A program made the translations under genes and the position numbers. 64,000 nt of DNA from Deltaproteobacteria bacterium. GTDB taxonomy: Bacteria > Desulfobacterota > Deferrimicrobia > Deferrimicrobiales > Deferrimicrobiaceae. Numbering within the stretch: the stretch's first letter is position 1; every line of letters starts with the position of its first letter. The notes under the pieces are model-generated. The model made no database searches, was not told where the DNA came from, and saw only the letters and a program-made list of their open reading frames with translations. The stretch covers positions 682,001 through 746,000 of the forward strand of contig JAKAHC010000001.1 in NCBI GenBank assembly GCA_021815305.1. Direction: 5' to 3'. Below are positions 23,374 to 32,787 of the stretch, in pieces.

Positions 23374-25807
23374 TGGCCCCGCCCTTGCGCATCTGCTCCA
23401 GGATCCGTTCCCCCGCCCCCGCCTCCCTGGGGAAGAGGGGGAGGAAGACGGAAAACGCCACGCCTTTCCCCTCCTGGTTGTCCAGGTGGATCGTTCCGCC
23501 GTGCTTCTCGACGATGGTGTGGACGATGGGCAGCCCCAGCCCCGTCCCCTTCGGTTTCGTGGTGAAGAACGGGTTGAAGATGTTGTGCACCACGTCGTGC
23601 GGGATCCCGCCCCCCGTGTCGCTCACCCGCAGCACCACGCCGACCCCCTCTTCGGGATCCGCCGCGCGCGTGGAGACCGTGAGGATGCCGCTGCGCTCCA
23701 TCGCCTGGATGGCGTTGGAGATGAGGTTCCATAATACCTGCCGGAGCTGGTCCGGGTCCACGGAGATGACGGGGATCTCGGGGGAGAGGTCCAGAACCGA
23801 CGTGATGCGCGCGTCCTCGAGATCCTCCCGGAACATCGCCAGCATGTCGTGGATCTCGCTGTTCAGGTCCACGCTGCTGAACTCCGGGGCCACCTCCCTT
23901 GAGAAGTAGAGCGTCTCGCGGATGATCCGTTCGAGGCGCTGGACCTCCTTCAGGATGATCTGCGCGTAACGCTCGATGGCGTGCCGGTCCGCCGGCTTTC
24001 CCACGGGTTTCGCTATCCTGCGGGCGAACCCCCCGATCACCGTGAGGGGATTCTTGATCTCGTGGGCGATCTTGGCCGCCATCTCGCCCAGGGCCATGAG
24101 CTTCTCGCTCTGCAGGAGGCGGTCCTGCGCGGAGCGAACGGCGTGAAGGGCGCTCTCCAGCGACTCGTAGAGGGAGGCGTTCTCCATCGCCAGGCACGCC
24201 TTGGAGGCGAACATGGTGAGCACCTGGATGTCCTCTTCCGAGATCGGGCGGGCGTGGAACAGGTTGTCCACGTAGATGACCCCGCGCGGCTCCCCCTTGA
24301 TCACCAGGGGAACGGCGGCGAAGCAGGACGGGTGGCTCCTGCAGAAACCGCCGTCGCGGGCCGCCGCATGCTCTCCGGAAGGAGGCCCACACCCGGTTTC
24401 CGTGCGGACCGGACGCTTCTCTTGCACCGCCCGCGCCACGAGGCACGACGGGTCGGAAAGGGGGATCCGCAGCTCCTCGATCTCGGGCCAGAGGAGCTTC
24501 GGGATCTCCTCGACCGGCGCCTCGTCCCCGAGAAGCTCCCTGGGAAGCCGTTCGATCCGGCGCGCTTCCTTGCGGTCCCTCGGCCCCATCGCCATGCGGG
24601 CGACAAGGGATTTCCCGTCCTGGGAAAGGAGGAAAAGGATCGCTCGGCTGAAGTTGAGCCCCCCCGGGGAGATGAGGGCGTAGAGCATGGTCTGCAGGAG
24701 CCGCTCCGTCTTGACGGTCGACATCAGGGCGCGGGCGACGTCGTAGAGCGTCGAGATCCTCTGCACCTTGACCTGGTTCTCCTGCGCGAGCCGCTGCGCC
24801 TTCCGGAACATCGTCGCGTTCTCGATCATGTGCGCCAGCTGGGAACACACCGTCTGCATCAGGTGCACCACTTCCATGTCGAAGTGGAGATCCGGAGTGG
24901 CGGAGTAGCAGCTGATCACCCCCAGGGAACGGCCCATGGAGACGATGGGCAGACCCAGGAAGGAGACGACCCCGTGCCGGACGAGCTGCTCGTGAAAAGG
25001 GGAGTCCTCGGGGCCGTTGACGAGGACCGGGCGCCTCTCCATGTGGATCTGGAGGGCCAGCCGCTTCCCCAGGGCCCGGAACTCCCGACGGAACCCCGGA
25101 CGGCCGTACCCCTCGTCGACCACCACCTCGGGCGTCCTGCGCCCCTCCTCCGACAACCGCACGGTGCACCCGTCGGCGCCGAGGAGCCGGGCCGTGGTCT
25201 TGGCGACGTACCCGAGGATGTCCTTCACCTCGAACGTCGAGGTGATCGCGCGGCCGATCTCGTTCAGCGTGATGAGCTCCGAAACGCGCTTGCGGGCGTC
25301 GAGGTACAGCCGGCTGTTCCGGATGGTGCCCGCAACCTCCGTGGCCACCGCCCGCAGGAGGGCCATGTCCTCCCCGGAGTAGCTCGTCTTCCGCAGCGCA
25401 CCGAAGTTGATCACGCCGTAGAGGTAGATATCGTCCATCACGGGCACGGCGAGGATGGAGGTGAAATCTCGCAGCTCCTGAGGGACCGCCGGCGAAGGGG
25501 GGTCCGCCTTCACGTCGGGGAAGAAGACCGGGGCGCGCTTGTGGGCGGCCTTCCCCGCGATCCCCTCCCCCGAGCGGACGACGAAGTCCAGCTTCGAGCA
25601 CTCCTCGATCCCGAGGCAGGAGGACACCCACGGAGTGAGGTCCTCGCCCCTCGGCTCCCGGCGATAGATGCAGACGCAGTCCGCCCCGCTCTCCCTTGAG
25701 AGGAAGTCGCAGATGTGTTTGAGCCGGTTCTCCACCTGGATGTTCGAGTTGGAGAGCTCGACGACCCTCGAGAGGAGCGAAAACCTTCTGTCCGTGCCCT
25801 CCTCCAT
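23342..25807 (-). CDS. Sensor histidine kinase with three GAF domains
   Basis: An 821-residue soluble kinase with no membrane segment. Three GAF-like domains are visible (about 20-165, 180-345 and 360-560; the third has a long insertion with Cys residues, ETGCGPPSGEHAAARDGGFC). Then come the H-box MAAKIAHEIKNPLTVIGG (phospho-His near 600), the N-box RQVLWNLISNAIQAM and the G-boxes SDTGGGIPHDVVHNIF and TGLGLPIVHTIVEKHGG. The architecture resembles NtrB-type cytoplasmic sensors. No response regulator lies next to it. ATG 25807 has GGAGG upstream and starts 8 bp after glgA ends. Ligands of the GAF domains are unknown. Confidence 0.9.
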   Translation of the reverse strand: MEEGTDRRFSLLSRVVELSNSNIQVENRLKHICDFLSRESGADCVCIYRREPRGEDLTPWVSSCLGIEECSKLDFVVRSGEGIAGKAAHKRAPVFFPDVKADPPSPAVPQELRDFTSILAVPVMDDIYLYGVINFGALRKTSYSGEDMALLRAVATEVAGTIRNSRLYLDARKRVSELITLNEIGRAITSTFEVKDILGYVAKTTARLLGADGCTVRLSEEGRRTPEVVVDEGYGRPGFRREFRALGKRLALQIHMERRPVLVNGPEDSPFHEQLVRHGVVSFLGLPIVSMGRSLGVISCYSATPDLHFDMEVVHLMQTVCSQLAHMIENATMFRKAQRLAQENQVKVQRISTLYDVARALMSTVKTERLLQTMLYALISPGGLNFSRAILFLLSQDGKSLVARMAMGPRDRKEARRIERLPRELLGDEAPVEEIPKLLWPEIEELRIPLSDPSCLVARAVQEKRPVRTETGCGPPSGEHAAARDGGFCRSHPSCFAAVPLVIKGEPRGVIYVDNLFHARPISEEDIQVLTMFASKACLAMENASLYESLESALHAVRSAQDRLLQSEKLMALGEMAAKIAHEIKNPLTVIGGFARRIAKPVGKPADRHAIERYAQIILKEVQRLERIIRETLYFSREVAPEFSSVDLNSEIHDMLAMFREDLEDARITSVLDLSPEIPVISVDPDQLRQVLWNLISNAIQAMERSGILTVSTRAADPEEGVGVVLRVSDTGGGIPHDVVHNIFNPFFTTKPKGTGLGLPIVHTIVEKHGGTIHLDNQEGKGVAFSVFLPLFPREAGAGERILEQMRKGGANESGLKTHPG

Positions 25808-25815
25808 GGGCGGAG

Positions 25816-27276
25816 CTATCCCTTCCGGCCCCGCTTCCGCAGCGCCCTCTCGTAGAGGCGCAGGTACTCCCGGGCGGAAGCTTCCCATGAGAAGTCCAGC
25901 GCCATCCCCCTCCGGACGATGGCCTCCCAGCGTGGCCGGTCCGGGAACGCCGCGAGGGCTCGCGAGACGGCATCCTTCAGATCCTCGGCGTCGTACCGCC
26001 GGAAGATGAAGCCGGTCCCCCCCTCCGGGTCGGCGTCCGCGTCCACCACCGTGTCCGCGAGACCCCCCGTCGCGCGCACCACCGGCACCGTCCCGTACTT
26101 CATGCTGTAGATCTGGTTCAGCCCGCACGGCTCGTACAGGGACGGCATCAGGTACATGTCCACGCCCGCCTCGATCTTGTGCGCCAGGGCATCGTCGTAC
26201 GCGATGCGGATGGCGATCCGGTCGGGATAGCGCGTCCCCAGCTCCTCCATGGCCTCCTCGTATTTGCGCTCCCCGGCGCCGAGGATGATCACCCGCACCC
26301 GCTGTCCGGCGAGCCATTCCCCGATCTGCTCCACGAGATCGAAACCTTTCTGGGCGGTCAGGCGACCGATGAGCCCGAGGATCGGCACGTCGTCGGCGGG
26401 GAAACCGAACTCCGCGAGGAGGTCCCGCCGGCAGTCCGCCTTCCCCGAGAGGTCTTCGGCCGAGTAACGCGCCGCGATGCGCCGGTCGGTCGCGGGGTGC
26501 CACTCCTTGTCGTCGATGCCGTTGACGATGCCGTAGAGGTCGTCCCTGCGTTCGTAGAGCACTCCCTCCAGGCCGTAGCCGTACTCCGGCGTCTGGATCT
26601 CCCGGCTGTAGGTGGCGGACACGGTGGAGAGGACGTCCGCGAACACCAGCCCCCCCTTCATCAGGTTGAGCTTCCCGTAGAACTCGAGCCCCCTGGGGGT
26701 GAACAGGTCCCAGCCCAGCCCCGTCAACGGCAGGTCGTGGTTCCAGAACAGCCCCTGGTATCCCAGGTTGTGGACCGTGAACACCGTCCCGGTCTCCCGG
26801 AACGGCTCATGGCCGGCATAGAGGGTCTTCATGTAGACGGGGATGAGGGCGGTCTGCCAGTCGTTGCAGTGGAGGATGTCGTACCGGAAGCCGGAGCGCA
26901 GGATCCATTCCATGACGCCGCGGCAGAAGAACGTGAACCGCTCGCAGTTGTCGATGTAGTCGCCGTCCTTGGTCCCGTAGAGGAACTCCCTGCCGAAATA
27001 CCGGTCGTTCCTGACGAGGAAGGCGCGCACGCCGTCCCCCGCGTCGGTCTCCTCGACGCTCCCCGCCTCGTCCCGGTGCCCCAGGGGGACACGGATCGCC
27101 CGTCCCGGCCCCTTCAGCGGGAACCGGTCCCGGTCCACGCACCGGTAGAACGGAAGGATGCAGTCGGCCTCGACGCCGATGCGCCGGAGCGCCTTCGGCA
27201 GCGCCCCCGTGACATCCGCCAGCCCCCCCGTCTTCGCGAAGGGGACGATCTCGGAGGACGCGACGAGTACCCTCAT
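25816..27276 (-). CDS. glgA: Glycogen (starch) synthase, ADP-glucose type
   Basis: A 486-residue GT5 enzyme. ASSEIVPFAKTGGLADV (about 6-22) holds the K-x-G-G ADP-glucose site. FTVHNLGYQG near 165, ILGLIGRLTAQKGFDLV near 300 and MPSLYEPCGLNQIYSMKYG with VRATGGLADTV near 380-400 carry the retaining GT-B active site. It elongates alpha-1,4-glucan from ADP-glucose. It follows galT by 7 bp and precedes the kinase by 8 bp, in the dksA-to-serS run. Confidence 0.95.
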   Translation of the reverse strand: MRVLVASSEIVPFAKTGGLADVTGALPKALRRIGVEADCILPFYRCVDRDRFPLKGPGRAIRVPLGHRDEAGSVEETDAGDGVRAFLVRNDRYFGREFLYGTKDGDYIDNCERFTFFCRGVMEWILRSGFRYDILHCNDWQTALIPVYMKTLYAGHEPFRETGTVFTVHNLGYQGLFWNHDLPLTGLGWDLFTPRGLEFYGKLNLMKGGLVFADVLSTVSATYSREIQTPEYGYGLEGVLYERRDDLYGIVNGIDDKEWHPATDRRIAARYSAEDLSGKADCRRDLLAEFGFPADDVPILGLIGRLTAQKGFDLVEQIGEWLAGQRVRVIILGAGERKYEEAMEELGTRYPDRIAIRIAYDDALAHKIEAGVDMYLMPSLYEPCGLNQIYSMKYGTVPVVRATGGLADTVVDADADPEGGTGFIFRRYDAEDLKDAVSRALAAFPDRPRWEAIVRRGMALDFSWEASAREYLRLYERALRKRGRKG

Positions 27277-27283
27277 CGCCGCC

Positions 27284-28282
27284 TCACTCCGGAAGCTCGC
27301 GCATGTACTTGGCCGACTCCTCGGGAGGGGTCGGGTTGATGTAGAAGCCGGAGCCCCACTCGAACCCCGCCACCTTGGTCAGCTTCGGCATGATCTCCAC
27401 GTGCCAGTGGAAAAAATCCACCGCCCCCTCCTGGAAGGGTGCGCTGTGGATGATGTAATTGAAAGGGGGATTCTCCAGCGCCAGGTTCAGGCGGCGCAGT
27501 GTCCGGCGGAAGACGGCGGCAAGCGCCCGCGCCTGGTCCGCCTCGATCATCTCGTAGGCGCACTGGTGGCGCTTGGGGACGATCCAGGTTTCGAAGGGAA
27601 AGCGCGGGGCGTAGGGCGCGAAGGCCAGGAACTCCCCGGTCTCCTCGACGATGCGCGATTTCTGCTCCATCTCCTGGACGACGATGTCGCAGAACACGCA
27701 GCGGTCCCGGAACCGGTAATACTCCCTGCATCCGTTCATCTCCTCCATCACGCGCTTGGGGACGACGGGAAGGGCGATGAGCTGGGAGTGGCTGTGGCTC
27801 AAGGACGCACCCGCCGCCGCCCCGTGGTTCTTGAAGATGATGACGGACTTGAACCGCCGGTCCCTCTTCAGGTCGAGGAGCCGGTCCCGATACGCCCAGA
27901 GGACGTCCTCGAAACGCTTTTCGGGCAGATCGAACAGGTCGACATCGTGGCGCTCCGTCTCGATGACGATCTCGTGCGCCCCGATGCCGTTCATCCGGTC
28001 GTAGATGCCGTCGGCGGCCTTTCCCAGCTCCCCCTCGATTCGCAGCGCGGGGAACTTGTTGGAGACCACCCGCAGCGTCCAGTTCGGGTCGTTTTGCTGC
28101 CCCCCCTGGCGGTAGGCGAGGATCTCGGGGGGGGTCATCCGCTCGCTGCCGGGGCAGAGGGGGCACACCCCCTCCCGCCGCCGCAGCTGCGGCTCCTGGG
28201 GAAACTCCTGGGGCCGCTTCGCCCGCTCCGTGGAGATGATGACCCATCGCCCCACGATCGGGTCTTTCCGCAATTCCGTCAT
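27284..28282 (-). CDS. galT: Galactose-1-phosphate uridylyltransferase family protein
   Basis: A 332-residue HIT-superfamily enzyme. It opens with LRKDPIVGRWVIIS, has zinc-knuckle cysteines CPLCPG (about 41-46) and CVFCDI (about 200), and the nucleotide-binding GASLSHSHSQLIALP (about 167-181). The second half carries the active HWHVEIMPKLT (about 295). Close relatives include ADP-glucose/UDP-sugar phosphorylase-like members, and its place beside glycogen synthase would fit an ADP-sugar role. Assigned as GalT by family; exact nucleotide sugar unproven. Confidence 0.82.
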   Translation of the reverse strand: MTELRKDPIVGRWVIISTERAKRPQEFPQEPQLRRREGVCPLCPGSERMTPPEILAYRQGGQQNDPNWTLRVVSNKFPALRIEGELGKAADGIYDRMNGIGAHEIVIETERHDVDLFDLPEKRFEDVLWAYRDRLLDLKRDRRFKSVIIFKNHGAAAGASLSHSHSQLIALPVVPKRVMEEMNGCREYYRFRDRCVFCDIVVQEMEQKSRIVEETGEFLAFAPYAPRFPFETWIVPKRHQCAYEMIEADQARALAAVFRRTLRRLNLALENPPFNYIIHSAPFQEGAVDFFHWHVEIMPKLTKVAGFEWGSGFYINPTPPEESAKYMRELPE

Positions 28283-28337
28283 TTGGCCTCCGATGGCAGG
28301 GGAGCGGGCAGGGAGGTACGGGTCCCGGGCAGGACGC

Positions 28338-28694
28338 CTACTTGACCTCTTCCTCCTCGGCGACGGTCTTGCAGTCGATGCACAGCGAGGTCACCGGACG
28401 GGCGATCAGCCGCTTCTCCTCGATCTCCCCGCCGCACCCCTCGCAGACCCCGAACGTGCCGTTGTCGATCCGCTTCATGGCCTCCTTGATCTTGGCCACG
28501 AGTTTGCGGTCGCGGTCCCGAAGGCGAAGCGTGAAATTGCGGTTCGACTCCAGAAGCGCCCGGTCGGTGGGGTCCGGGAAATTCTCCTCTCCGACGGTCG
28601 TCATGTCCACGACCGTGCGTTCCGCCCCCGCCATCAGTTCGTCCAGTTGCCGCTGCAGCTTTTCGCGGCATGTCTCGAGGACGCCGTTGTCCAT
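28338..28694 (-). CDS. DksA/TraR-type zinc-finger protein
   Basis: A 118-residue protein with an N-terminal helical hairpin (about 5-75) containing DPTDRALLESNRNFTLRLRD, and a C-terminal zinc finger with Cys84-x2-Cys87 and Cys105-x2-Cys108 (GVCEGCGGEI and SLCIDCK). The coiled-coil tip has the paired acidic residues (D41, D44) expected of DksA proteins, which enter the secondary channel of RNA polymerase and act with ppGpp. It is shorter than E. coli DksA but typical of this lineage. It is likely first in the run to serS, 55 bp before galT. Confidence 0.87.
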   Translation of the reverse strand: MDNGVLETCREKLQRQLDELMAGAERTVVDMTTVGEENFPDPTDRALLESNRNFTLRLRDRDRKLVAKIKEAMKRIDNGTFGVCEGCGGEIEEKRLIARPVTSLCIDCKTVAEEEEVK

Positions 28695-28808
28695 CGCGTC
28701 AAGCCCCCAGGGAACATCCCTTCAGGAAAATACGTTATCCCTTTTCCCCTGGGGTGTAAAGGCGGCGGGCGGGCTTCGGACGCCCGTCCGGGAACCTTCC
28801 GCCCCGTC

Positions 28809-30713
28809 TCAGATGCTCATTTCCGCCCCCAGGAGGAAGTTGAACCCGGGAGAGGGATATCCCTTTCGCTCCTCGTACTTCCGGTCCAGGAGGTTTTGAA
28901 CTTTCCCGGTCAAGGCGATCCCCCGGCCCCCTTCCTTGCCTCCCGGCAGAAGGTATCTCGCGAAGACATCCACGCAGCCGAACCCGGGGCGACGGATGCC
29001 GCCCCCGTTCGGGGGGGCGTCCAGCATGTCGCCTTCGGCGCGCCAGTCCACCCTCGCCGTGAAGCGTTTGTCCGGGGAGAGCAGGAGCGAGACGACGCCG
29101 CGCTGGGTCGGCACGCCGAGGACCCGCCGCTGGTTCGTCGCGTCCCAGGTATCCGAGTACGTGTAGCCGGCCTCCAGGGAGGCCAGTCCTCCGATGTCCC
29201 AGGAAACCGTGGCTTCCGCCCCGCGGGAGAAAGCCCGGCCGATGTTGCGCAGTTGGCCGAACCCGCCCGGCGCTCCCGCACCCGCGTCGTACTGGATCAG
29301 GTTCCGGAAGGACTGGAAGAACCATGTCCCCGTCACGGTGGCCGCGCCCCCCGCCAGGACCAGGTCGGCCCCTGCTTCGTAGGAGAACGCCGTCTCCGGA
29401 GAGAGGGACGGATTTCCTATGAACGGGTCGGTCTTCTCCGAGATCGTCGGCACCCGGAAGCCCCGCCCCGCCGACGCGCGCACCCGGACCCCGATGCGCT
29501 CGAAGTCGTGGTAGGCGGCCAGCCGGGGGCTGGTCTGCGTTCCCGCCTCGGGGTTCCGGTCGACGCGGATGCCCGCGCTGACTCCCGTCCCCTTTCGGGG
29601 GCGCCACTCCTCCTGCAGGTACGCGGACCGGTTGATCGAGGTGCCCGAAACATGCGTGTCCCCGAAGTTGGAGAGGAGATCGTCTGTCGCCCGGTCCCTG
29701 GTGAACTCCACCCCCGCGAAGGTGGCGGATCGCTCCCCGTTTCCCGCACGGGCCAGGAGCCCCAGCACCGTTTTGCGCGTGCGGGTCTCGTCGTCGAAAA
29801 CGTAAGGGAACGCCTCGCCGGGATCGGCGGGATCCTTCTCGTGGGAGAACTCGTCGTACTCGCTCGCCGAGGCGGTTACGGAGAAGCCGGGAGAGAACCG
29901 CGTCTCCCATCGCCCGCCGGCAAGGAATCCCCGCCGGTTGAGCCGGTGGTTGATGTCCCGCGGGGTGCCGAAATCGATGGGAACCCCCTTGTCGGCGTCC
30001 GTGGAGAGCACCAGGCCGTGGAACCGATTCCTCTCCCCGACGCGGACATCCCCCTGCCCCAGGAACGAGGCGATGGCGGTGTCGTCGTTGCGGAGAATCC
30101 CCTCGCTCCGGAGCCCCGCCCCCCCGAGGTGGAACGAGCCCGGGTCGCCCGCCCCCTCCGCGTACCCCCCCCATTGGAGCGTGGAGAAACTCCCCCCGGA
30201 CGCCCCGATGCCGTACCGGCTTCCTTTCGCCGGACGCCCCGGCAGGAAGTTCACCACGCCCGTCATGGCGTTGGAGCCGTAGAGGGCGCTCTGCCCTCCC
30301 CGGACGACCTCCATCCGGCCGAAGAGGGACGCCGGGAGCGAGCTGATGTCGAACAGCCCGAGCGTCGGGCTGTTCACGGGGAACCCGTCGATCATGACGA
30401 GGGTCTGCGCCGCCTTCCCGCCCCGGATCTTGATGTTCTCCAGGTTCCCCGGGCTGCCGCTGCGCTGGACATCCACGCCGGGAATCCCCTGCAGGGCATC
30501 CCCGGCCAGGCCTGCGCTTTCCAGGTCGATCCGGTCCCGCGTCACCACGCTGACCGACGAGGCCTGCTCGGAGACCTTCTCCTCGAGCCGTGTCGCCGTG
30601 ACGACCACGGGCTCGGTTTGCAGCGGCTCCTGCGCAAACGCGCCCCAAGGGAACCCTGCGGCCAACAAAAACCCGAGAACCGCCCGATACGCCGTTCTTT
30701 TCCCCGTCCTCAT
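28809..30713 (-). CDS. btuB: TonB-dependent cobalamin receptor (BtuB-like)
   Basis: A 634-residue outer-membrane protein. A signal peptide (about 1-28, ending GAFAQ) precedes a TonB box/plug start EPVVVTATRLEEKVSEQASS. The plug domain holds IPGVDVQRSGSPGNLENIKI and GGQSALYGSNAMTGVVNF (about 130-150). The rest alternates as beta strands and closes LGAEMSI with the aromatic-poor C terminus. The cobalamin riboswitch directly upstream and the btuFCD genes beyond it identify the substrate as a corrinoid. Length matches BtuB (about 600). Confidence 0.9.
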   Translation of the reverse strand: MRTGKRTAYRAVLGFLLAAGFPWGAFAQEPLQTEPVVVTATRLEEKVSEQASSVSVVTRDRIDLESAGLAGDALQGIPGVDVQRSGSPGNLENIKIRGGKAAQTLVMIDGFPVNSPTLGLFDISSLPASLFGRMEVVRGGQSALYGSNAMTGVVNFLPGRPAKGSRYGIGASGGSFSTLQWGGYAEGAGDPGSFHLGGAGLRSEGILRNDDTAIASFLGQGDVRVGERNRFHGLVLSTDADKGVPIDFGTPRDINHRLNRRGFLAGGRWETRFSPGFSVTASASEYDEFSHEKDPADPGEAFPYVFDDETRTRKTVLGLLARAGNGERSATFAGVEFTRDRATDDLLSNFGDTHVSGTSINRSAYLQEEWRPRKGTGVSAGIRVDRNPEAGTQTSPRLAAYHDFERIGVRVRASAGRGFRVPTISEKTDPFIGNPSLSPETAFSYEAGADLVLAGGAATVTGTWFFQSFRNLIQYDAGAGAPGGFGQLRNIGRAFSRGAEATVSWDIGGLASLEAGYTYSDTWDATNQRRVLGVPTQRGVVSLLLSPDKRFTARVDWRAEGDMLDAPPNGGGIRRPGFGCVDVFARYLLPGGKEGGRGIALTGKVQNLLDRKYEERKGYPSPGFNFLLGAEMSI

Positions 30714-30756
30714 CGCCCCTCCTCGCCCTCGAAAGGGAGTCTGATATATCGGGGCG

Positions 30757-30915
30757 GCCCGGGTCTTCTGGCTTCCGGCGGCCTACTTCCCGCGCCTTCC
30801 CGCCCCGGGACCGGGACAGTGGCATCCTTGCGGGTTTCGTTCCGGTGACAGATGCGGGGCAGCGACGGACTCTCACCGTCTTCCCCGGTTTCCGCCCTGG
30901 GTAGAACCTTCGTAT
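30757..30915 (-). ncRNA. Cobalamin riboswitch upstream of btuB
   Basis: On the minus strand the RNA holds the B12-box GCCGGAAGCCAGAAGACC (30780-30763), GGGAAGGCGCGGG before it, CACTGTCCC, and the junction CGCTGCCCCGCATCTGT (about 30866-30850). These are the conserved elements of the class I AdoCbl riboswitch in the right order. It lies between btuD (stop 56 bp upstream) and btuB (start about 44 bp downstream). I saw no good promoter in the 56 bp, so it may act within the btuFCD-btuB transcript. Confidence 0.92.
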
Positions 30916-30970
30916 CCCGTCCCGGCATCGTGCCTTCGGCTCGCGCTTCCGGCATTCCCTGCCGTTCCTC

Positions 30971-31771
30971 CTACCGGTTCTTCGCCGGCATCCCCCGCAG
31001 CGGGGTGACGCGGATCGCGCCGGTGGCGGGGTTCCGGTCGCAGGAGACCGCCAGGCCGTACGCCGCCTGCACGTTTCCCGGCGTGAGCACCTCCACGGGG
31101 GTCCCTTGCGACGCGACCGTTCCCTCCGCAAGGAGGATGATCCGCTCTCCGTACTCCGCGCAAAGAGAGAGATCGTGGGAGGCGACCAGCGCCGCGATCC
31201 CGCAAGCCTCCTTCATGCGCGTGACGATCTCGTAGAACGCGACGCGGTGGCGGATGTCGAGGAACGCCGTCGGCTCGTCCAGCAGCATGACCCGTGCCCC
31301 CTGGGCGATCGCCCGCGCCACGGTGGCCCGCTGGCGCTCCCCCGCCGAGATCGTCGACAGCGTCCGGTCCCTGAGGCCGTACAGGTCCGTCTCCGCCAGG
31401 GCCTGCCGCACGCGCTCCCGATCCTCGGGCGTCGTCTCTCCGAAGAACCCCTGGTGGGGGAACCGTCCCAGCGCGACGAACGACTCCACCGTCATCGGAA
31501 AATCGACCGGCGGGTCCTGGCCCACCACCGAGAGCAGCCTCGCCATTTCGCGGCGCGGGTACCCCCTCGGCGGGCGGCCGCAAAGGAGCACTTCCCCCGC
31601 GCGCGACGGCAGGACTCCCGACAGGATCCGGATCAGCGTGCTCTTCCCGGAGCCGTTCGGTCCCAGGAGGATCGTCACCTCGCCGGGGTGGAGGTCGATG
31701 CTCACGTCGCGCAGGACGTCGCCGGCCCCGTAGCCGAAAGAGACCTTCCTCGCCGACAGGAGCGGATTCAC
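30971..31771 (-). CDS. btuD: Vitamin B12 ABC transporter ATP-binding protein
   Basis: A 266-residue ATPase of the FecCD/BtuCD type. Walker A is LLGPNGSGKSTLIRIL (about 32-47), the signature is LSTISAGERQRATVARA (about 135-150; SAGE variant), Walker B is VMLLDEPTAFLDIRHR (about 160-175) and the H-loop is VASHDLSLC. The GTG start overlaps btuC as GTGA. It drives import through BtuC. The B12 specificity comes from the riboswitch context. Confidence 0.9.
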   Translation of the reverse strand: MNPLLSARKVSFGYGAGDVLRDVSIDLHPGEVTILLGPNGSGKSTLIRILSGVLPSRAGEVLLCGRPPRGYPRREMARLLSVVGQDPPVDFPMTVESFVALGRFPHQGFFGETTPEDRERVRQALAETDLYGLRDRTLSTISAGERQRATVARAIAQGARVMLLDEPTAFLDIRHRVAFYEIVTRMKEACGIAALVASHDLSLCAEYGERIILLAEGTVASQGTPVEVLTPGNVQAAYGLAVSCDRNPATGAIRVTPLRGMPAKNR

Positions 31772-32787
31772 GATTTCCCCCCGTTGCGCCTGAGGAGGTA
31801 GAGGAAGAACGGCGCGCCCGCGAGCGCGGTCACCGCACCCACGGGAAGCTCTCCGGAGGGGGAAGCGGTCCGGGCGATCACGTCGGAGAGCACGAGAAAG
31901 GCCCCCCCGAGCAGAAACGCCGCCGGAAGAAGCCGCCGATGGCCCGATCCCACCAGCGCCCTGGCCCCGTGCGGGACGATGAGCCCGACAAAGCCGATGA
32001 GCCCGGAGACCGCGACGACCGAACCGGCCAGCAGCGAGGCGGTGAGATAGGTCGCCGTCTTCACCCGCTCCACGGAGAGTCCCGTCTGGAACGCGGCCTG
32101 TTCGCCCAGGAGGAGCAGGTCGAGCCCCCTCGAAAGCAGGAACAGGAGAACGACCCCCGCCGCAACGTACGGGAGGAGGACCGCGACCCTTCGGGGCGTC
32201 CCGAGCCCCAGGTCTCCCATCAACCAGTAGAGGGCTCCGGGAATCCGTCCCGGCGGCGAAAGGGTCACCATCAGCATGATGACGGCGTTCAGGAAGGCGC
32301 CGACGACCACGCCCATGAGGATCAGGCGCTCCGGGGAGACGCCGGACTTCCGGCGGGCGAGGAGAAACACCGCGAGGGCCGAAAGGGCGGCGCCGAAAAA
32401 GGCGCACAGAGGGAGGAGCGGGGAAGCGCCCGCCGAAAGGAAAAGGGCCACCGTGAGCGCTCCCACCGCGGCCCCCCCGGAGACGCCGAGGATGTACGGG
32501 TCGGCGAGGGGATTCCGCAGAAGCGCCTGGAACGCGACGCCGGAGGTCGCCAGCGCCCCTCCCACGAGCAGCCCGAGAAAGGCCCTCGGCAAACGGAGGG
32601 ACAGCAGGACCCGGGCGGGCGTGCCGGCGCCCCCGTGGAGGAGCGCATCCAGGAACTCGCGGGGAGGAATCGCGACCGGCCCGGTGGATGCGGACAACGC
32701 CATCGACGCCGCCAGCGCGAAACCAAGGAGCACGAAGACCGGCCCCGGCCGCAACCGTCCGTCTTCGGAGCGTGCGCGGGGGGTCAT
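31768..32787 (-). CDS. btuC: Vitamin B12 ABC transporter permease
   Basis: A 339-residue FecCD-family permease with about ten membrane helices. RLPRAFLGLLVGGALATSGV near residue 68, LADPYILGVSGGAAVGAL near 97, LSVERVKTATYLTAS and SGLIGFVGLIVPHGARALVG near 250-270 are the family hallmarks. An earlier start would run through btuF, so ATG 32787, overlapping the btuF stop as ATGA, was chosen. Confidence 0.92.
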   Translation of the reverse strand: MTPRARSEDGRLRPGPVFVLLGFALAASMALSASTGPVAIPPREFLDALLHGGAGTPARVLLSLRLPRAFLGLLVGGALATSGVAFQALLRNPLADPYILGVSGGAAVGALTVALFLSAGASPLLPLCAFFGAALSALAVFLLARRKSGVSPERLILMGVVVGAFLNAVIMLMVTLSPPGRIPGALYWLMGDLGLGTPRRVAVLLPYVAAGVVLLFLLSRGLDLLLLGEQAAFQTGLSVERVKTATYLTASLLAGSVVAVSGLIGFVGLIVPHGARALVGSGHRRLLPAAFLLGGAFLVLSDVIARTASPSGELPVGAVTALAGAPFFLYLLRRNGGKS

